Below are positions 11,335 to 28,926 of a stretch of 64,000 nt of DNA, piece by piece (the first letter of the stretch is position 1; each line of letters begins with the position of its first letter). The stretch lies in the NCBI GenBank assembly GCA_964057225.1, contig OZ059897.1:8680001-8744000 (forward strand), given 5' to 3'. The notes below the pieces were generated by a model, which saw only the letters and a program-made list of their open reading frames with translations, searched no databases and was not told the DNA's origin. This DNA is from Auanema rhodensis. Lineage: Eukaryota > Nematoda > Chromadorea > Rhabditida > Rhabditidae. The position numbers and the translations under genes were made by a program.

Positions 11335-13208
11335 CTGCAATCACATCGCTTCTGATCATTACAGGTTTAGCGATCATACTAGCATATCTATAATTCTGCA
11401 GCTAACTATATGATTATAATAATTGTTCAAACATAATTAAGAAAATAGCAAAATATATTCCGGAAGACACACATCTCATCATTGTTTTGACTTCAGTATC
11501 AAGTCACACGCCTCTCTTTCTCTCTCAAACGATTCGGTTCATCTATTTTGCTTTTTTTGACTATGTTCCTATTTCTTTTTTTTTGTTTCTTTGACTTTCT
11601 TCAAGCTTTCCCATTTTTCTGAAGCAATATATATTGTATTTCAATTTATTTTTATTATTATTACTATATGTTATCAAAAATCATATAATTATATATATAT
11701 ATATATAGGTATGTGTACATGATCATTCGTATATTATTCTATTAATCTTTTACTATTATTTTCCAAATTATCTTATTTATATTTATTTCAAAAGTCCCTT
11801 ATAGTTATAGTAATACGTACATAGTTAGCAGACACTAGGTAATAGGTAATAGTAGTAGTTATAGCAATCAGAACTATATATTATATATTATATGTTTTTG
11901 AATAGTATAAAAATTTTATTTTTAAACCTTATCCCATATCTCTCTCTCTCTCTCTCTCTCTTTCCCAAATCACAATTCTTGCAAAATTCTCAGAGCAAGA
12001 GGGGTAGAAAGGTGAAAAATATTTTTCTGATTAGTATCTATGATTCTAAATTTTTTTTCCTTTACTATTAAGACTATGAAACTATATAGAACTGTCATAT
12101 TGAAGAACAAACATATGATGGATATACTATGGTCTGTTCTTTTGATTTTCTCACAATACGTTGCATGTGCTTCGACGTTTTGTTCAACTAAAAAAAGATT
12201 TTTTCTGAAGAAAACTGTGTACTGAAAACAGATATTTGAACTCATTTTCATTTAAGTTGAACCACTAAAAGGCATTTTTTCTTTAAAAAGTTTGTCAAAT
12301 AGATAAAACTAGCAATGGATAGATGCTTAAAAGTCTGTAATGTGCATCCATTGAGAATTTTTTATAAGAAAATGAAATAACATTTTGAAGTGCATGAAAG
12401 TATAATAAATACATAAATTTATGCTTTAATGCTTTAACTTGGTTCATCTAAACCATTACTTTCCTGCTGAAATTCATAATTCGCCATCTCTTATTGCATT
12501 TCATGTCATCATTTATTCCTTCTCTTTCTCTCTTTTTCATTTATTCTTCAAATAGTTTTCTCTCTCTCTCAGTCTTTCTTCCTCTTCCTTTTAACCTCTT
12601 TCTGGCTCTCTATATATCTCTTCCAATTCCTTCATTCTTTCTCTTTTCTCCTGAAAGCGGAAGCAACCGTTTCTTAACGTTTTTCAAACTCAAATGAGCG
12701 GATAGCTTCAAACAGCACGGAGAGAAATTCTACGTCAACTGCTGATTAGCATAAGCGTGGATGAAACTAAATCTTACGTGACATCAGGTAAATGCTATTT
12801 TAGACAATTTGAACTAATTTATTAAAATGAATTTTTAATATTATTAAGATAAAAAAAAGCCCGATATATGTCATATGAAAGAAAAATTTTTTGTAAATAA
12901 TTAATGGACATGTATAGGTAATCTAGTTTTTTTGTCTCAGCTCTCAACCTTTATACTTATACAGATGTGAAAAAAAATATATAATATACATATGTAATAT
13001 ATAAGTAAGACTAAGCGTCGAAATACGTCAATCTACGAATATCCGGTTTTTTTCGTCTTCTTCCTCATTTCAGTTCAAGTTTGGATTTTTTCATTTGGCG
13101 AAATAGGAAATGATAATGAGCGTATATAAGTTTAAATTTTCTACTAAATACTTATGCTTTACTACATTTGATATATATATACCTATATCTATCTATCTAT
13201 ATATATAT

Positions 13209-13209
13209 A

Positions 13210-13240
<31 letters not shown>

Positions 13241-13284
13241 AAGGAGGAGAACAAGGAAAAGGTAAGTAATATATAAAGAGAGAT

Positions 13285-13327
<43 letters not shown>
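13209..13327. repeat. (GA)n compound repeat
   Basis: Two GA arrays separated by a short AAGGAGGAGAA-type spacer. Confidence 0.9.
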
Positions 13328-13330
<3 letters not shown>

Positions 13331-13719
13331 GCAGGTATATTTAGATAAAAGTTTTCCACAATTTAACTACATTATTGGGGCATATATGTATATGTATATA
13401 CATGTATGTATGCATATCTATATATATACAATCTACTACATAGTTAAGTTTCTTTATACTTTTTTTGTCTTCCCACCTAGTACTTTTCATTTACCACATT
13501 CTTTGTTCTAATTGAATTTTCATGAATGAGAAATATGTTCAATTTAAAATGAATAGATCGCTATAAAGAACTTCAACAACGTTCAATAGCTTAGGTTTCA
13601 TAGCTGATTTCTAATTTTTGATGATTTTGTTTTGAATTTATTAAAAGAAATCAATCACATTAGGTATTACTTTATTTAATATCAGTTTTAGTCTCCAATA
13701 CCTCTCACAATCTCTTTCT

Positions 13720-13723
<4 letters not shown>

Positions 13724-13762
<39 letters not shown>

Positions 13763-13790
13763 TCTCTTTATATATATATATATATATATT
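13724..13790. repeat. (CT)n followed by (TA)n
   Basis: A CT array grades through TTTCTC into about nine TA units. Confidence 0.9.
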
Positions 13791-14378
13791 TCCCATTCTT
13801 CTAAGAACTATTCAACTTCCGCTTTGAATAGTAAATTTGATTTCCAAAAAAAATATTTAATGTTCTGAATTACAACCTCTTGTTCACCTGTGTTCAACAT
13901 GAACTGTCTTATCGTACAGTAGAAGTATATTTGATTTTCAGAAGCTAAAACCCATTTCTTAGCAATTTCATAAATCTGTCTTAAGTACTGATTTTTAAGA
14001 AATTAGCTATTACATATGAAATTCGTGCATAATGCTCTTTTTTTATTTTCGTTTTCTTTTTATTATTCGTGAAATTTTCTGAAAAATGTTGTTAATCTCT
14101 TTCAATTATGTTCCATATTACTCTTTTATTGTTCAAAAATTAATTTTTGAAACTGGAAACATTAGGTTTTATCTGTATTTAAAGAGGCAAATGATCTAAA
14201 GATGACGGAAGAGTTCAAACAATTCAGAAATAGAATACATGCAAGACTCGAAAGCATCAAAAAGAACAAAGTAAAAGATGTCTGAAATGACTTTCAAACA
14301 TATAAAAGTCGAGAGATGAAAGGGAGTAGTAAAAGCAGAAATACAGAGAGAGTAAAAGTAGCCGAGCTGCACCTATTA

Positions 14379-14396
14379 CCCCCCCCCCCCCCCCCC
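14379..14396. repeat. Poly-C run (18 nt)
   Basis: Eighteen consecutive C residues, flanked by sequence of ordinary composition. Confidence 0.95.
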
Positions 14397-15330
14397 ACTA
14401 CTTCTCTGCTCTCTTATCGCATGCTTCAAATAGAAGTTAATAGTAGTTTCGTCAACAGAAGAAGAAGATGATGATATGAAAGGATGTGGTGAGGTTCTAA
14501 AGATCTGAATCATCAACAGTTACTTTCAAATATGCATGAGAATAGAGGGTTTTCCTCCAATTTTGATCGTTGGGCCTTTAAAGAGATGTTTGCCTCACAT
14601 AGATATTCATATGTATGTATGTATGTTTATACAACAATCTATGTATTTTATAAAAAATATATAATTTATAAAACTTATTTATAATAATATTTTCTTTTTT
14701 TTCTTTCTATTTTATTTAATTTCAAACTTTAAAATGTTTTACTTCCGCAAAATGATGGTCATAAAAGCAACAAAGGTTAGAAAACGCTTTGAACAAAGCG
14801 TGATGCCTGTTAATCGCTTCAAATGACTTCCTCCATAAGTGATGTAAAGCATTTAATAAAATCTTTTTTTCCAACTTTAACACCTATGAACTTACTGTAA
14901 ATTTGTTCAGAAAAGTTTTAAACATGCTTATAAGAGTAAAGACTTTCAGCTCAAGCTTCAGCTATGTCTCTCTGTACTGTTTTTGATGCATTAAACACGT
15001 ACTTCTGTTCCATATTTATCTCAATTACTCTACGATCTCTTCCTCATTTTAACGAAATATTTCTTAATTCAAGCACTAAGTTGCCGACATTTCTTCTTTC
15101 AGTTTTAATAATTTTGACATTTTTCAATAATGGATTTCCGTTAGATTAAGCATGAGCACTTTCATTAAAATCTCTGAGAAAGAAGACGAAAGAATAAAAT
15201 GATTCTCAGTTCAAACCTTCAAACATTTATCATTCAAATAAATATACGTAAGTATATGAACAAGTTTGCAGATATCAGCATTTTCTTCCAGCATTTTTGC
15301 AATCTCTTCTTTTAAATTCATTCTTCTATA

Positions 15331-15362
<32 letters not shown>

Positions 15363-16615
15363 CCACCTACTCATCCTTAGTTCTATTTTCTATGCAAAGA
15401 GTCGTCATCTACCTGATTTATCTTTTTTCCAATTCGTCTTTCGCAAAATGAGGTTTGAACGAAAATTATGCAAAAAATTTACTCATTTTCATCCGTAATT
15501 CTCTGCAAAACTTGTTTATATTCTTATAAATTATAATATCATATTATAATTTATAAACTTATTCTTATTATTATCCAATATAATAGTATAATCATCTTAT
15601 TAAAAATTTATTTCCTTTACACTTCTTTTAACTATTTGGTTTAAGTGGCTGGAGCACAGCATCTGAACGTCGTTCTCCGCTTCCCCTCATGACAACAACC
15701 AAAATGACCTCAACTCTCTTGAACGCCATAAATTTCAGAATAATTTTACAAACAAAGCAACTCAGTCTCACTATCTTCTCATGCTCACTCTGCCTTCCTC
15801 TTTTTGTCTCTCTCAGTCTCTCTCTCTCTCTCTTTCTCTCGTCTCCCTTTCTGTTTATATTATACAGAAATGCTTAAAACTTTTTTATAGCTCATACTTA
15901 CTATATTACTGGAGTATAGGATTTTCACATATTCTGCTCTCATACTTCAATGTTTCTTCATTTTGTCGTAATCGTTCATTTGATTATACGTATAGTTAAG
16001 CTACATACGTGCAAGTTCACTTGAGCTATTTCACTAATTATTCATTTTTCATGGAATAAATCATATTAACTTCAATTCACATCTTCAATTATGAACCAAA
16101 TATCTTATTTGATTAATTAAATTATTCGATTTATGTTTTATTTTTACTGCTTTATATGATTTTATATAAACTAATGTGAACAAAGATCACAAAAAAATCG
16201 TCAAAGTCCATTAAAGATGTTCGAAAACATGAGCTAAAAAGCTCTCATGTTCATCATATTCAGGAAGAAAATCGGCCTTGAAAATGCGTTTTTCCTCTTT
16301 TTTTTTCTGCAAAAAAATGTATCCGATCAAGATGTACACATCAGATTTGGCGAGCTATGAACTTCACCTATCTATATCGGCTTCATATCACAAGACATGT
16401 CAAATTGCTAGGAATAATATTTTTTTTTTTTGATTTTCCACTTAAGAAGCAAAAATATATTCAGAAATTCTATCAGTATATTGAGATATAAGATACTTAA
16501 CATGATGGAATACTATTATGACAAGAATAATCTTTAGATATTCCTCTTTATCGACCATATTTCACCATATTATCTAACCATACCTTTTTATCTCATTATT
16601 TTTCTTTCATTCAGC

Positions 16616-16632
16616 CTCTCTCTCTCTCTTAC

Positions 16633-16663
<31 letters not shown>

Positions 16664-16677
16664 TCCCCTCTCTCTCT

Positions 16678-16722
<45 letters not shown>
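16616..16722. repeat. Interrupted (CT)n tract
   Basis: About 107 nt of CT repeat broken by a TTACGGTG insertion and a CCCC step, 0.6 kb upstream of the synaptotagmin start. Confidence 0.9.
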
Positions 16723-16726
<4 letters not shown>

Positions 16727-17279
16727 GAATTCTCTTGATATGTATATGGCTTATGTAGCTCTCTCTTTCTCTTTTCCTCGTTTTGCGCTCTCTATTTCTT
16801 CTCTTTATACCTCTATAAGCAAAACTGTCTGGAAAAAAACAACTAAAAGACTTATTCTCTTGAAATTATTGAACAACAATCTTATGTATTTCTTATTGTA
16901 AGATATACATAGCATATGCTATACAAGCTTCTTCGTTGTCCAATCTCTCTTGACACTTCAATCTTGAAAAATCAGTTCTTTCCTGAACCTTACTACTACT
17001 TCTTGTTCATTTGGCTATTTATTTTGATTTTTAGTATGCCAGCTGAATAGCAACTAGCATTCAGTTTCTTGGTTACAAAGCATTTGTTGCTAAAAATTTG
17101 TTAAACTTCTGTGTGAAATATGAATGAAAAACTGAAAATCTCATCCTAAATCCAGTCTAAAACCATTCGTCTCTTATAATATATTCTTATTGATTTGTCT
17201 TAAAATTATTTTGAATTTACATCAAATCTTAATCAAATAATAATATTCTTTTAATTTTCAGAGGGGGAAAAAACCAAAT

Positions 17280-22536
<5,257 letters not shown>

Positions 22537-25284
22537 TAATGCATAAAGTAGAACATTGCTGGTTTAAGAGAAGAATATAGCACAAGAGTATCATGGCTGA
22601 TAACTACAACAACAACTTGCAAACAGCAGATCTCATAACGTTCGGCTATCAATTTCTGCATTTCATTCATTGTAATCTAATTTGATGGAAAAAAATAAAC
22701 ATGTTGTATACTTGATATGATATCATATTCCTAATTATATTAAATAATCAAAGACAAAACGTGTGTGTGTGTGTGTGTGGAGACAGGAGAGAGAAGAGAA
22801 GAGGCTGATGAGATGCGCTGAACAACGTATCGATGATAACATTGAAGTTCATTTTTGATTAATTAAATCAGAAGATCAATTGAACTTGTTAAAAACAATT
22901 TTTTCAAATTTAAATATATTTCTACTAATAGTTCATTCTTTGATATTTTTCTTTTTTTAAAAGAAATATATGGATGAAAACTATTTACATATACATAGGT
23001 CTGCACACTAGATATAACATGAAAATCATGAGGAAAAATGAATAAAGGACATTGTTCTAAGTCAAGTATGAAGAGGAAAATAAGGAAACTTCTCTTCATA
23101 GTTTTTCATAGACAAACAACTGAATTAGAACAATTTATACAGAGAAATACACATGTATATTGTACTTGAAAAGATATTACTAACCTGGAAAATAGTAGTT
23201 CTTGATTATCACATGCATAGATGAACTTTATTTGTTTTTAACTATATTAACTATACGATTAACTTTGTATAGTAATCCGCTATATATACATTTAAACGGA
23301 AATCACATTGTATTATCTTGCCAGACTGTAAGTTCAGATCATGATCTGTACGTATACTTTTACCTTCTTTTCCATCCTTCTTAACACCTCTTAATCTCCC
23401 ATCTTTCTCTCTCTCTCTCTCTCTATTTTTCTCTCTCTCTCTCATTTTATCTTTTTTTTAGATAAATGCTTCTTCCCGATTCTGCGAAGCATGACGCTAG
23501 AAAAAGGCTTTTGCACTAATTTTTGTGCATTCTTCAGATAAAACTATGACGAGATACACAAGAACATCGAGTCTTTTAATCTGAATTAATCGTCTTTAAA
23601 CTAGACGATTAACACATCAATATGTATGACGTTTACCTAATTAGTCATATATCGATAATATAATTCTGATGTTCCGTATATAAACTATAATAATTTTAGT
23701 AATTCTTTCATACCTATCATACCTTGTATCAGTAACCATTTTCTCAGCAATTTTTCATTGTCCATCAATTCATTTTTTATATTATACTTTACTTATCACA
23801 GACATCATGCTTCTCATATTCAGCTATTCCTTATAAAGTTTAAGTTACAACTTTTTTTTTAATATAAACGATTGGAAAGACAAATGAACGGACACAAGAT
23901 CATATTCTTTCGTTAATTTAATTTGTCTTACGCTCTTCTAGTAATCGTCCACGCCACCCTGACCACCCTAGACGTTCTCTCTCTATCACATTCTCGACAG
24001 GTTTTTCATTCTCTCTCAGATGATTTGGCTGAAGCATGAATAACTATTTCTTTCTTTTTTCAAAAAAAAAAAAACTTTTTGTACATCATATGAGACATCT
24101 TTTTCTTTTTGTATTTGTACAAATACAAAAACTTTTTAAATTTTTTTTCCATCAATCACCATTAGCATCCAGGTATTATCATTAGAATTTTTAATTTTTT
24201 CTTCTGCCTTCCTTAGGCAATCATTCATATTCTACTGTATTCACTACTACAGAGAGGTAATGGCTTGTTTTTCTAGTTTTCTTACTACTTACTTCTATCA
24301 ACTGTCAGTACGTTTTAGGATCGGTTGGTGAAAAAAAAATTTTTTTTTGAATGATCTGACGGTCCTTATTGACCTTCTAGTGTCTCATTTTTATTATGTG
24401 ACGTCGTTGACGTCTTCTTGTAGTAGTAGCATGGCTACTACTAATACTTCTTCTTCTTCAACTTCATTAATGGGTTGCCTTCTTCTCTTTCGTCTTCGCC
24501 TTCTTCGCCTTTTTCATCTACTTCTTCATAGTTGTCGTCGTTGTCTACTTCTTCATTTTCTCTTTTTTTTCGAAATTTTATTGAAGCTACGAACAAGGTT
24601 TGACTATCGCAGAAGGACAGCATGTAGTGTCGTTTCACACCATCTTACAACCTATCTTTCACTGTTTTATGATATTTCACAAATTTTTTTCGGTTATAAT
24701 CTAAAGAAATGAAAGAATGTTGTATGACGTTGATTAGAATGACTCATTAATATTTTGATCTTTTAACTATCTGAATAGATTCAAATTATCTGGTTTATTC
24801 CCCAAATTTCATGAGGTGGGTTTGCCTAATACCTATGATGAGCGTAAAAGATAATGAACGCTATTTGGCAAGAAAGCTAGCAATCGCTTATTTCTCTTTC
24901 TATCCCTTGTAGCTCGATCATCTTTCTTTCTCTCTCTCTGTCTTTCTCTCTCTCTGTCTCTCTCTCTCTCTGTCTCTCTCTCTCTTTTCACATACATATA
25001 TGTATATATATATAGAGTAGACAACCTAAATGATTCTTTAAATTATTGGATAGTTTGTGATTTTATTGAAAATTACAATACTCATTCTTCTAAGTAACTA
25101 CATACACATATACATAATTTTCGTTCAAGTTATACTATCTTCTATCATGATCTATTGAAAGCGTGACCAGAAGAAATCGTAGTATACATGAATATTCTGT
25201 GTCTTGATAGTTTCGTTTGTCGTCCTCTTCTTCAGATTTCCTGAATCTTCTTAACTTTCTTTAATTCTAATTCAAAGCATTCAG
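22537..25284. other. Intergenic region after synaptotagmin
   Basis: Apart from the synaptotagmin 3' UTR (to about 22.7 kb), it holds a GT repeat (22761-22779), CT tracts (about 23406-23443 and 24920-24985), a perfect 26-bp palindrome (24106-24131) and TCT/TTC-rich DNA at 24.4-24.6 kb whose Ser/Glu-rich ORFs look compositional. No gene recognised. Confidence 0.55.
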
Positions 25285-25298
25285 ACAGTCTTCTAAAC

Positions 25299-26250
25299 AT
25301 GTTGGGAATGATGAATTCTCCTAGTGATGGTGTCGAGTTTTACTCGACAAATCCCAAAAATGGCCCACAGGTAAATCTTTTTCAATGTTTGTTTCTTCTC
25401 TAAACTTTATGTTTGAAGCTTAATGAAGAAGATAGAAAAGCATTCACAGAAATTAAAGATAAGGACATTGTCTCTTATACAGAAGGTAAATTGATTCATT
25501 CATTCCATTTAATAGAACTTTGAACATATTAGAAGAACATCTGAATACATTCGTTTCTTCGATCTTATCATAAATATTTGAACGTTAAAAACAATTTCTA
25601 CATAAAATCCTTTTTGTAGATGGTCGTCGTCTCATAAATGGAAAAACAGAAAAGATTGATCCTAACTCTTTATGGGGATCTACATTGCTTCGTGGACATG
25701 TTAAAGTGAATATCCTGGTTGAAAAGGATGACATTCACAAATCAACTGACGACAATTCTGATGAGAATGCTTCTGAAATTCCATCAACAGCAGCAGCTGC
25801 AGCAAAGAAAGGTAAGCATTTACGTAAATACATTCAAAAAAAAGTTTTTTATTTGATAAATGAACCTTCACCGTTATCATGAATAGACATTCATGATCAT
25901 AACTTATTCATTTCAAAAACAGATTCCATATGTTTAAAATTTCTTTTGGTTAACAAAAGTAGACAAGAAAGCGAAAATCATTCGAAAAATTATGAAAACC
26001 TGTTGATGATTGATAAATACTTCAATCTCTTCAGTTTACTAGATCATTTCATGTTTCTTTTTCTTCAATAATAAGCACGTAAACAATGAAACAAAACAGT
26101 AAACAGTTGTTTTTTCTTTCAGACATCATAGAGCTTGTTGAGCCACCTCTTTTGGCCCACGCTCATCCATCAGTCGACGAAGACGATAACACAACAGCTA
26201 CAGAATCTTCAGACAACATGTCTAAACGTACGTCAACGAATTCAAACTAA
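25299..26250 (+). CDS. Unrecognised small acidic protein
   Basis: Four phase-consistent exons (25299-25370, 25419-25485, 25620-25811, 26123-26250) give 152 residues with good splice sites. The protein is hydrophilic and acidic, without signal peptide or TM segment. It has an RGHVKVNILVEKDD stretch at about residues 70-83, a Ser/Asp/Glu-rich middle, a run of five Ala followed by KK, and a PPLLAHAHP step. I do not recognise a domain. The ATG follows an acceptor at 25283-25284. A strong alternative donor (GTACGT at 26228) could splice in phase to 26714-26780, which would change the C-terminus and place the last exon antisense to the arrestin gene. The regular exon structure argues for a real gene. 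Confidence 0.6.
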
Positions 26251-26753
26251 TATTCTAATTTGTACAGCATATATGTATATTTTATGTTTTTCTATTACTT
26301 TTTCTCATATTTAAAATAATCGTAAGTGATATATGAAGAATGAATTTTAAATTTTAAGAAATTATTTTAAAATAATCAGATCTTTAACATATATATATAA
26401 AAGAAATTAAAGAATACATATGACTAATGAATATAATAATTATTATATGATTTTCATATTAAATTAAAGAAAACATAAGTTTGTTTAAGCAGAAAAATAC
26501 AACCGTAATGACAGTAACATGAGGTATCAGGCACATATGAGTTTGTCTTCATTTCAATATTTTGGTTTGAAAACTTTTTAAAAGAATTTCTAATTCAAAT
26601 CTTTCGTAAAAGGAAAGAATTGAAGAAATTGGAGAATCAATGTTAATTCAAATATACATATATCTGTATATATATATATAACTAATATTCATAATATTAA
26701 AAATAATTTTAGAGCATAATCATGAATTAGGAGAAATAAACCCGTATCTGAAG

Positions 26754-27854
26754 TTAAGCCAGCAAATCTACGGCTTGTGAGAAAGACGTAGTTGAGGAAA
26801 CACTTGGTGACAAATCCACTAACATTTCTGAAACATAAAAAATAATAATACTAACATATATATATAATAACTAAAATTGATTTAATTTCATATTTTCTTT
26901 AGGGATTTGAATATTAATGTTGAACTTAAAATTTTTAAATTCTGAACTGACCGTCATATGAGGAAACATTGGCAATGTTTTCAGCCTCCAATACATCAGT
27001 AACTATTTTGATTGGAATCTTCAATAAATGTATAATATATAAATTATATTAGATTTTAGAAATACAATACCTTAAGTGTAGCTAAAACATAGTTATGTGC
27101 TCGTCCAAGAGCAATTTTCAAATAATAAGAAGTGGTCATCAATCCTTCTACATTCATCGATGGTGATAATGCTGGAACATTGAATGCTGGACAGAAGTTG
27201 AATGTTTCACCGATAGCAACTTTTGGATGTGAAGATGGTAATCCAACTCCTAAAAGTATTCATATTAAAGACAATATACACGTCATATAGTTAGCATAAT
27301 TTACACGTATACAAGTGCAACTTCATTATTGCATTAGTATTTTAGTGAATCGGTTGCATTTCATCTATTTTTGAGAATTTTTCCCTTTTTTTTACGTTTA
27401 TACAATATTTTAAATATTGATATTAAATTTGAAACAAATAATATTTATATATATATATATATTATGTGCAAAAAAAATTTTTTAAATATTTGATATGTTG
27501 GAATAAAGAAAAAAAACAAATATTCAATATTTGTAAGCATAAGTCATCAGGTTTTTTTTGCATTTTTATCATCCATATCAAGTAAATGTTTGTTCTTGAA
27601 TATTAAAATGTACCTGTTGTATCAATATAAACCATGTGAGTGTCAGTTATTTTTGAATTATCAATTAGATAACCATCGGCAGATATGCAACGCACAATAC
27701 TCATGTGAACATATTTCAATGATTGCTTCCATCTGAAATAAATCCATTCAAGAAATGAAAATATTTTTTTCTAAAACTCTGATGACTTCAATCAATTAGA
27801 GAAAGAGAGAAAGAGAGAAATTGAGAGAGAGAGAGAAATTGAGAGAGAGAGAAA

Positions 27855-27901
<47 letters not shown>

Positions 27902-28926
27902 GGAAGGGTAAAAGGGGAAATAATTAACGAAAAAACAATTTGAGATATGATTACAGACAAGAGATTGAAAAGAGAAATGCACCTGTTGGTAACAACTATA
28001 TGAGCAGAAATAGGATCAGCTGTCCGAAATATAGTACGATCCAAGGTGCATTCTAAGAATATTTCTCTATCTCTAAAGCAAATAAATTGAAAGACTTTGC
28101 TTTAACTTGATAATCTGAAAATATTTTTAAATATAAAAACATACTTTGGGAATCTATAAAGTTTTGAATGAACACTTTTCTGAATAATAGTATCTCGTCG
28201 AACACCGATCGGAGCTAACACTGTTAAACCATATTCGTGAGTCACATAGCTATCTTCCGTATAGAAACGAAACTACAAGAAGAAAGATAAATAGCTGTTG
28301 AATATCGAATAATGTGAATTTTCAATTAAATTACCTCAATCAAATAACGTATTTGTACTGGAGAATTGGGACAGTGAAATGATGTCACACAGTCATCGGG
28401 CAAATTAAAGTGAAAATTGAATGAAAATCGTCCCCGGAGCATTCGATTGGCATTCTAAAAGTATTAAATGGAAACAAATCAGATGAGAAAAGAACTATAT
28501 AGACTATTGATAAGACTGACCTGATTGTGATCCACTTGCATATCCAGCATTTTGTTAATTGTACTATGATGCCAGAGTTCTTGAACTTCATCTACATATA
28601 CTCTTCGATTATAATAATTATAATGTTCCTAAATTAGCAAAAAAAAACTTCCAAGAAATCGAAATTAATTGATTACTTTTGATGTGAAGTTAACTTCTCC
28701 ATCACCTATAAGTCGGGCAGAAATCTTGGTAATATTCAAAGGTTTGATGAAATTAATGGAGACAGTTCCCTAAATAGAAACAAAAACGATTTGATATCAT
28801 CTAAAAATAGTTTAAAAATTCTTTATAAAGATATCTGACCTTGATTGGATAGCCCGGAAGTTGTACAGGAAGTTCTGTTGAAACATCACAGTAGATCCAT
28901 TTCTCTTTGTCATTATTCAATTTCAT
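26754..28926 (-). CDS. Arrestin-domain protein (alpha-arrestin, ARRDC-like)
   Basis: Ten minus-strand exons (28840-28926, 28677-28769, 28521-28628, 28335-28454, 28145-28272, 27983-28072, 27614-27732, 27071-27249, 26952-27018, 26754-26827) give 354 residues, all phases exact. The N-terminal arrestin fold shows PGYPIKGTVSINF, a YRxIxV-like YNRRVYVDE stretch, and the FSFNFHFNLPDD...SPVQIRYLIE core. The C-terminal arrestin fold carries the TADPISAHIVVTN step. Alpha-arrestins are adaptors in endocytosis and ubiquitin-dependent sorting of membrane proteins. I see no PPxY ubiquitin-ligase motif, so recruitment would differ from classic ARRDC proteins. The gene converges with the small gene ending at 26250. 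A long GA repeat (27797-27899) sits in an intron. Confidence 0.88.
27797..27899. repeat. (GA)n tract, intronic
   Basis: GA array with AAATT interruptions in the arrestin intron between exons 6 and 7. Confidence 0.9.

Larger units (their letters stand above)
9116..17260. other. 8-kb gene-poor, microsatellite-rich region
   Basis: Between the channel and synaptotagmin genes I see no convincing multi-exon gene. It contains at least seven CT/GA tracts, an 18-nt poly-C run, a TACA-type repeat (15329-15361) and AT tracts. One short candidate minus-strand exon (11240-11334) is listed separately. Much of it may be the promoter region or a non-coding 5' part of the synaptotagmin gene. Confidence 0.55.
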
